Assembly (NCBI RefSeq): GCF_000349565.1
Contig: NZ_KB714631.1
Span: 126,414-190,413, forward strand
From: Curtobacterium flaccumfaciens UCD-AKU
GTDB lineage: Bacteria > Actinomycetota > Actinomycetes > Actinomycetales > Microbacteriaceae
Direction of reading: 5' to 3'
DNA length: 64,000 nt
Below, in pieces: positions 61,893 through 64,000 of this stretch (within the stretch, counting starts at the first letter, position 1; the number at the start of each line of letters is the position of its first letter). The notes below the pieces were generated by a model. It saw only the letters and a list, made by a program, of their open reading frames with translations. It did not search any database and was not told the DNA's origin. The position numbers and the translations under genes were made by a program.

Positions 61893-62695
61893 TCCATCTC
61901 CTGCTGACCACCGTCGACGACGTCCTCGCCACCGGGGATCGCCTGCTCGGATCGACGGGCGGCGCGGGTGCTGCCTCGCTCGTCAGCGCAGCCGATCGTG
62001 CCGCTGCCGACAGCAGGCGAGCAGACCTGGATCGACGGCGGACCCTCGCCGGGCGACTCGCGCTCCGGTTCCTGGCCTGCGCCGTGCAGGGCCGTTCGTG
62101 GTTCGACGCCGCGTCCGTCCCGGTGGACCGGACCTGCGAGCACTGCAGCGCCCCGCACGGTCGCCCTCGTATCGCTGGGTCCTCCGCGTCCACCTCGACC
62201 TCTGGACGACTGGTGCTCGTTGCTGTCGGCGATGACGCGGCTCGGCTCGGGGTCGACGTCGAGGAGTACCCCGAGACCCTGTGGGACGGGTTCGACGACT
62301 ACGCGCTGCACCCGGCAGAGCGGGCGGCGATGCCGACCGGACGCGATGGCCTCATCCGCCGGGTCCAGGTGTGGACCGACAAGGAGGCACTCCTCAAGTC
62401 AGTTGGTGTCGGCTTGCGCGGCGAACCGTCAGGGCTCCGCGTCGCCGCGGCATCGGCCGGCGTCACGACGGCAGCTCCCCTCCTCGGATGGCGCCCCGTG
62501 GCACAGTCAGCCGACCCTCGGCTCGCGACGGCGTGGACCGTCACCATCAACGCCGGTCGCCGGGCGGCTGCCTCGATCGCGGCGGCGCACCCGACCCCGA
62601 TCCGCCCCTGGAGGATGGACCGACAGGGGGCCGAACCGGTGCAGCCGGACGTCCGCCGCGACACGGCAGCCAGCGTCCCTGCAGCGACAGCGTGA
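61889..62695 (+). CDS. 4'-phosphopantetheinyl transferase, Sfp type
   Basis: Adds phosphopantetheine to the three carrier domains. 268 residues with RCxxC-like pair TCEHCSAPHGRPRI, GVDVEEY (121-127) and WTDKEALLKSVGVGL (162-176), the two metal/CoA motifs. The C-terminal 40 residues are low-complexity. GTG 61889 overlaps the permease stop. Having its own transferase makes the cluster self-sufficient for carrier activation. Confidence 0.9.
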   Translation: MIHLLLTTVDDVLATGDRLLGSTGGAGAASLVSAADRAAADSRRADLDRRRTLAGRLALRFLACAVQGRSWFDAASVPVDRTCEHCSAPHGRPRIAGSSASTSTSGRLVLVAVGDDAARLGVDVEEYPETLWDGFDDYALHPAERAAMPTGRDGLIRRVQVWTDKEALLKSVGVGLRGEPSGLRVAAASAGVTTAAPLLGWRPVAQSADPRLATAWTVTINAGRRAAASIAAAHPTPIRPWRMDRQGAEPVQPDVRRDTAASVPAATA

Positions 62696-62707
62696 GCAGC
62701 CGGGCCT

Positions 62708-62739
62708 GGAGGGACGGTGCGAGCTGGCACCGGTCCTCC
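62708..62739. repeat. Hairpin repeat, family R1, closing the NRPS operon
   Basis: Arms 62708-62720 and 62727-62739 pair at 11 of 13 positions (GGAGGGACGGTGC / GCACCGGTCCTCC) around GAGCTG, 12 bp after the transferase stop. Likely terminator of the NRPS transcription unit. Confidence 0.7.
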
Positions 62740-62800
62740 CGTCCGCCCCTGGTCGTCCTCTCATGGCGCGGGGCGTCGTACCGACCTACCGTCTACTTGT

Positions 62801-62814
62801 CAGACGATCGTCTG
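62801..62814. promoter_or_regulatory. Perfect palindrome CAGACGATCGTCTG upstream of the SGNH esterase
   Basis: A 14-bp perfect palindrome 31 bp before the esterase start codon, immediately after TTGT of a possible -35 (TTGTCA at 62797-62802) and before the AT-richer GAATAGG. TetR- or GntR-sized operator. No regulator gene is adjacent. Confidence 0.55.
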
Positions 62815-62845
62815 TCGAATAGGCCCTCTGGAAGGAACCTGCTCC

Positions 62846-63940
62846 ATGCGTCACGCTCCTCGCCTCCGCCGGACCAACGCGCTGCTGATCACCAGCGGTG
62901 TCCTCACGGCGGCAGCGCTCGCTGTCGGGGCAGCCGGGCCCGTCTCCGCGGCCAACGCCGACGGCACGGCGCCCACCCAGTCCGTGGCCGCCGCCAGCGG
63001 TGGGAACTACGTGGCCCTCGGCGACTCGTACGCGGGCGGCTTCGGCGTCGCCCCCTACAGCTCGGGTCCGGCGGCCGGCTGCTTCCAGTCCACCACCGAC
63101 TACCCGCACCAGGTCGCAGCATCGCTGGGACTCCAGCTCGACGACCGCGCCTGCGCCGGTGCCACCACCGGCAACATCTCCCGGGTCGCGCAGAAGACCG
63201 GAGCCGGAAGCGCCACTGCGCCCGTCCAGGCCGATGCGCTGTCCAAGAACACGGACGTCGTCACGGTGTCGATCGGCGGGAACGACCTGGGGTTCGCCGG
63301 AGTCATCGCGAACTGCGTCGCGCTGGACAAGGCCGGCCCGGTGTTCGCGGAGATCCACGGGAAGACCTACAACCACTGCAAGGACTACTACGCACCGGTC
63401 GTGCACGGGGTCGAGCGGGACCGTCTCGCAGCGCGCGTCCGCACCGTCGTGGCACCTCGGCTCGCGCAGACGTTCCGCGTGATCGCGCAGCGCGCGCCGC
63501 AGGCGAAGGTGTTCGTCGTCGGCTACCCGATGCTCGCGCCCGGCACGGCGCAGGCCCCGAAGGGATGCTTCTCGAGCCTCCTCGGTGACTCCGGACTCGA
63601 GCCGCCGTTCCCGCAGAACGCGTTCCCCTTCACCCCGACCGACACCGCTTACTTCCACCGCACCCAGAACGCGCTCGACGGAGCGGTCAAGGCTGCGGCG
63701 AAGGCTCGTGGGTTCACCTACGTCTCGACGCTCCAGGGCTCTGCTGCGCACACCCCCTGCGCTGCGTCGGGCTCGGCATGGATGTCGGGACTCACCCTGA
63801 CCGATCGCGGTACCGCTGCGGACAGCACCCCGCTGGCCGGGACGAAGTACTCCATCCTGTTCGGCGCACTCCACCCGAACGCTGCCGGCATCGCGTACCT
63901 GCGTGACCAGACCAAGGCCGCGATCGTCGGATCGCGCTGA
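62846..63940 (+). CDS. Secreted SGNH/GDSL esterase
   Basis: 364 residues. Sec signal MRHAPRLRRTNALLITSGVL, cut probably after VSAANA (about 36). SGNH blocks: I GGNYVALGDSYAGGFG (Ser61), III VSIGGNDLGF, V GALHPNAAG with His343. Cys residues throughout (GCFQST, RACAGAT, ANCVAL, NHCKDYY, KGCFSS, HTPCAAS) suggest three disulfides, as in Streptomyces SGNH lipases/esterases. ATG 62846 follows GGAAGGAAC. Acts on extracellular lipid or acetylated substrates; not obviously linked to the NRPS cluster, from which it is separated by an R1 hairpin. Confidence 0.92.
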   Translation: MRHAPRLRRTNALLITSGVLTAAALAVGAAGPVSAANADGTAPTQSVAAASGGNYVALGDSYAGGFGVAPYSSGPAAGCFQSTTDYPHQVAASLGLQLDDRACAGATTGNISRVAQKTGAGSATAPVQADALSKNTDVVTVSIGGNDLGFAGVIANCVALDKAGPVFAEIHGKTYNHCKDYYAPVVHGVERDRLAARVRTVVAPRLAQTFRVIAQRAPQAKVFVVGYPMLAPGTAQAPKGCFSSLLGDSGLEPPFPQNAFPFTPTDTAYFHRTQNALDGAVKAAAKARGFTYVSTLQGSAAHTPCAASGSAWMSGLTLTDRGTAADSTPLAGTKYSILFGALHPNAAGIAYLRDQTKAAIVGSR

Positions 63941-63957
63941 CACTCCGACGGCGGATC

Positions 63958-63980
63958 TGGTCGCGTCGCTGACGCGACCA
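63958..63980. terminator. Terminator-like hairpin after the esterase, followed by a truncated R1 repeat
   Basis: TGGTCGCGTC-GCT-GACGCGACCA is a perfect 10-bp stem with a 3-nt loop, 18 bp after the stop. The next bases, ACGGACGGGAGGCCCG to the window edge, begin a copy of R1 with the same lead-in as at 45971. Confidence 0.75.
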
Positions 63981-64000
63981 CGAGACGGACGGGAGGCCCG

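Noticed and set aside
1..64000. tRNA, rRNA, insertion sequences, integrase or phage genes
   Set aside because: Read for them on both strands; nothing with convincing structure or motifs was found, and no composition break suggests an island.

Overview
The window is high-GC actinobacterial DNA (about 70% G+C by eye, strong G/C preference at third codon positions, many GTG starts). Genes are packed with ATGA/GTGA stop-start overlaps. The gene content (LacI-regulated sugar loci, a SipW signal peptidase with its cognate exported proteins, an alditol oxidase, an Eis-type acetyltransferase, an MprF-like enzyme with a partner esterase) suggests a member of Microbacteriaceae, plausibly Curtobacterium or a close relative. 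That placement is inference. No rRNA, tRNA, CRISPR array, insertion sequence or phage gene was seen.

Region 1 (1-16.3 kb) is an L-arabinose / arabinoside utilisation island. A ChvE/MmsA-type monosaccharide importer (cut by the left edge) lies opposite a LacI-family regulator. Next comes a reverse-strand operon of GH127 beta-L-arabinofuranosidase, a lipoprotein binding protein and two permeases, opposite a second LacI regulator. Then araB-araD-araA and an alditol oxidase form one forward operon. The palindrome GTGAGCGCTCAC occurs once at chvE and twice before araB, so the importer and the catabolic operon are probably one regulon.

Region 2 (16.3-31.8 kb) holds a tiny membrane protein, a Gln/Tyr-repeat protein, a five-component peptide importer encoded by four genes (the two ATPases are fused), an Eis-like acetyltransferase with a DUF2087-like protein, a SipW signal peptidase operon with three exported substrates, pnuC, a TetR-like regulator, and a small membrane protein with its winged-helix regulator.

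Region 3 (31.8-41 kb) has a NatAB-like ABC pair, an alpha-glucoside uptake operon (binding protein, two permeases, GH13 glucosidase) opposite a ROK repressor, and a CoA-pyrophosphatase-type Nudix hydrolase.

Region 4 (41-48.7 kb) carries an esterase coupled to an MprF-like DUF2156 protein (a probable aminoacyl-lipid hydrolase/synthase pair), small membrane proteins, a lipoprotein, an MFS transporter with an ArsR-type regulator, and the possible remnant of a gene.

Region 5 (48.7-64 kb) is the main attraction: a compact nonribosomal peptide cluster. A 70-residue secreted peptide precedes a 3,497-residue (C-A-T)x3-TE synthetase, which is translationally coupled to an MbtH-like protein, a DrrAB-like ABC exporter and a phosphopantetheinyl transferase. 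The three adenylation domains have almost identical binding pockets, so the product should be a repeat of one amino acid, probably with a basic side chain. A secreted SGNH esterase ends the window.

Three families of short hairpin or tandem repeats occupy the intergenic spaces (families R1, R2 and R3 below).
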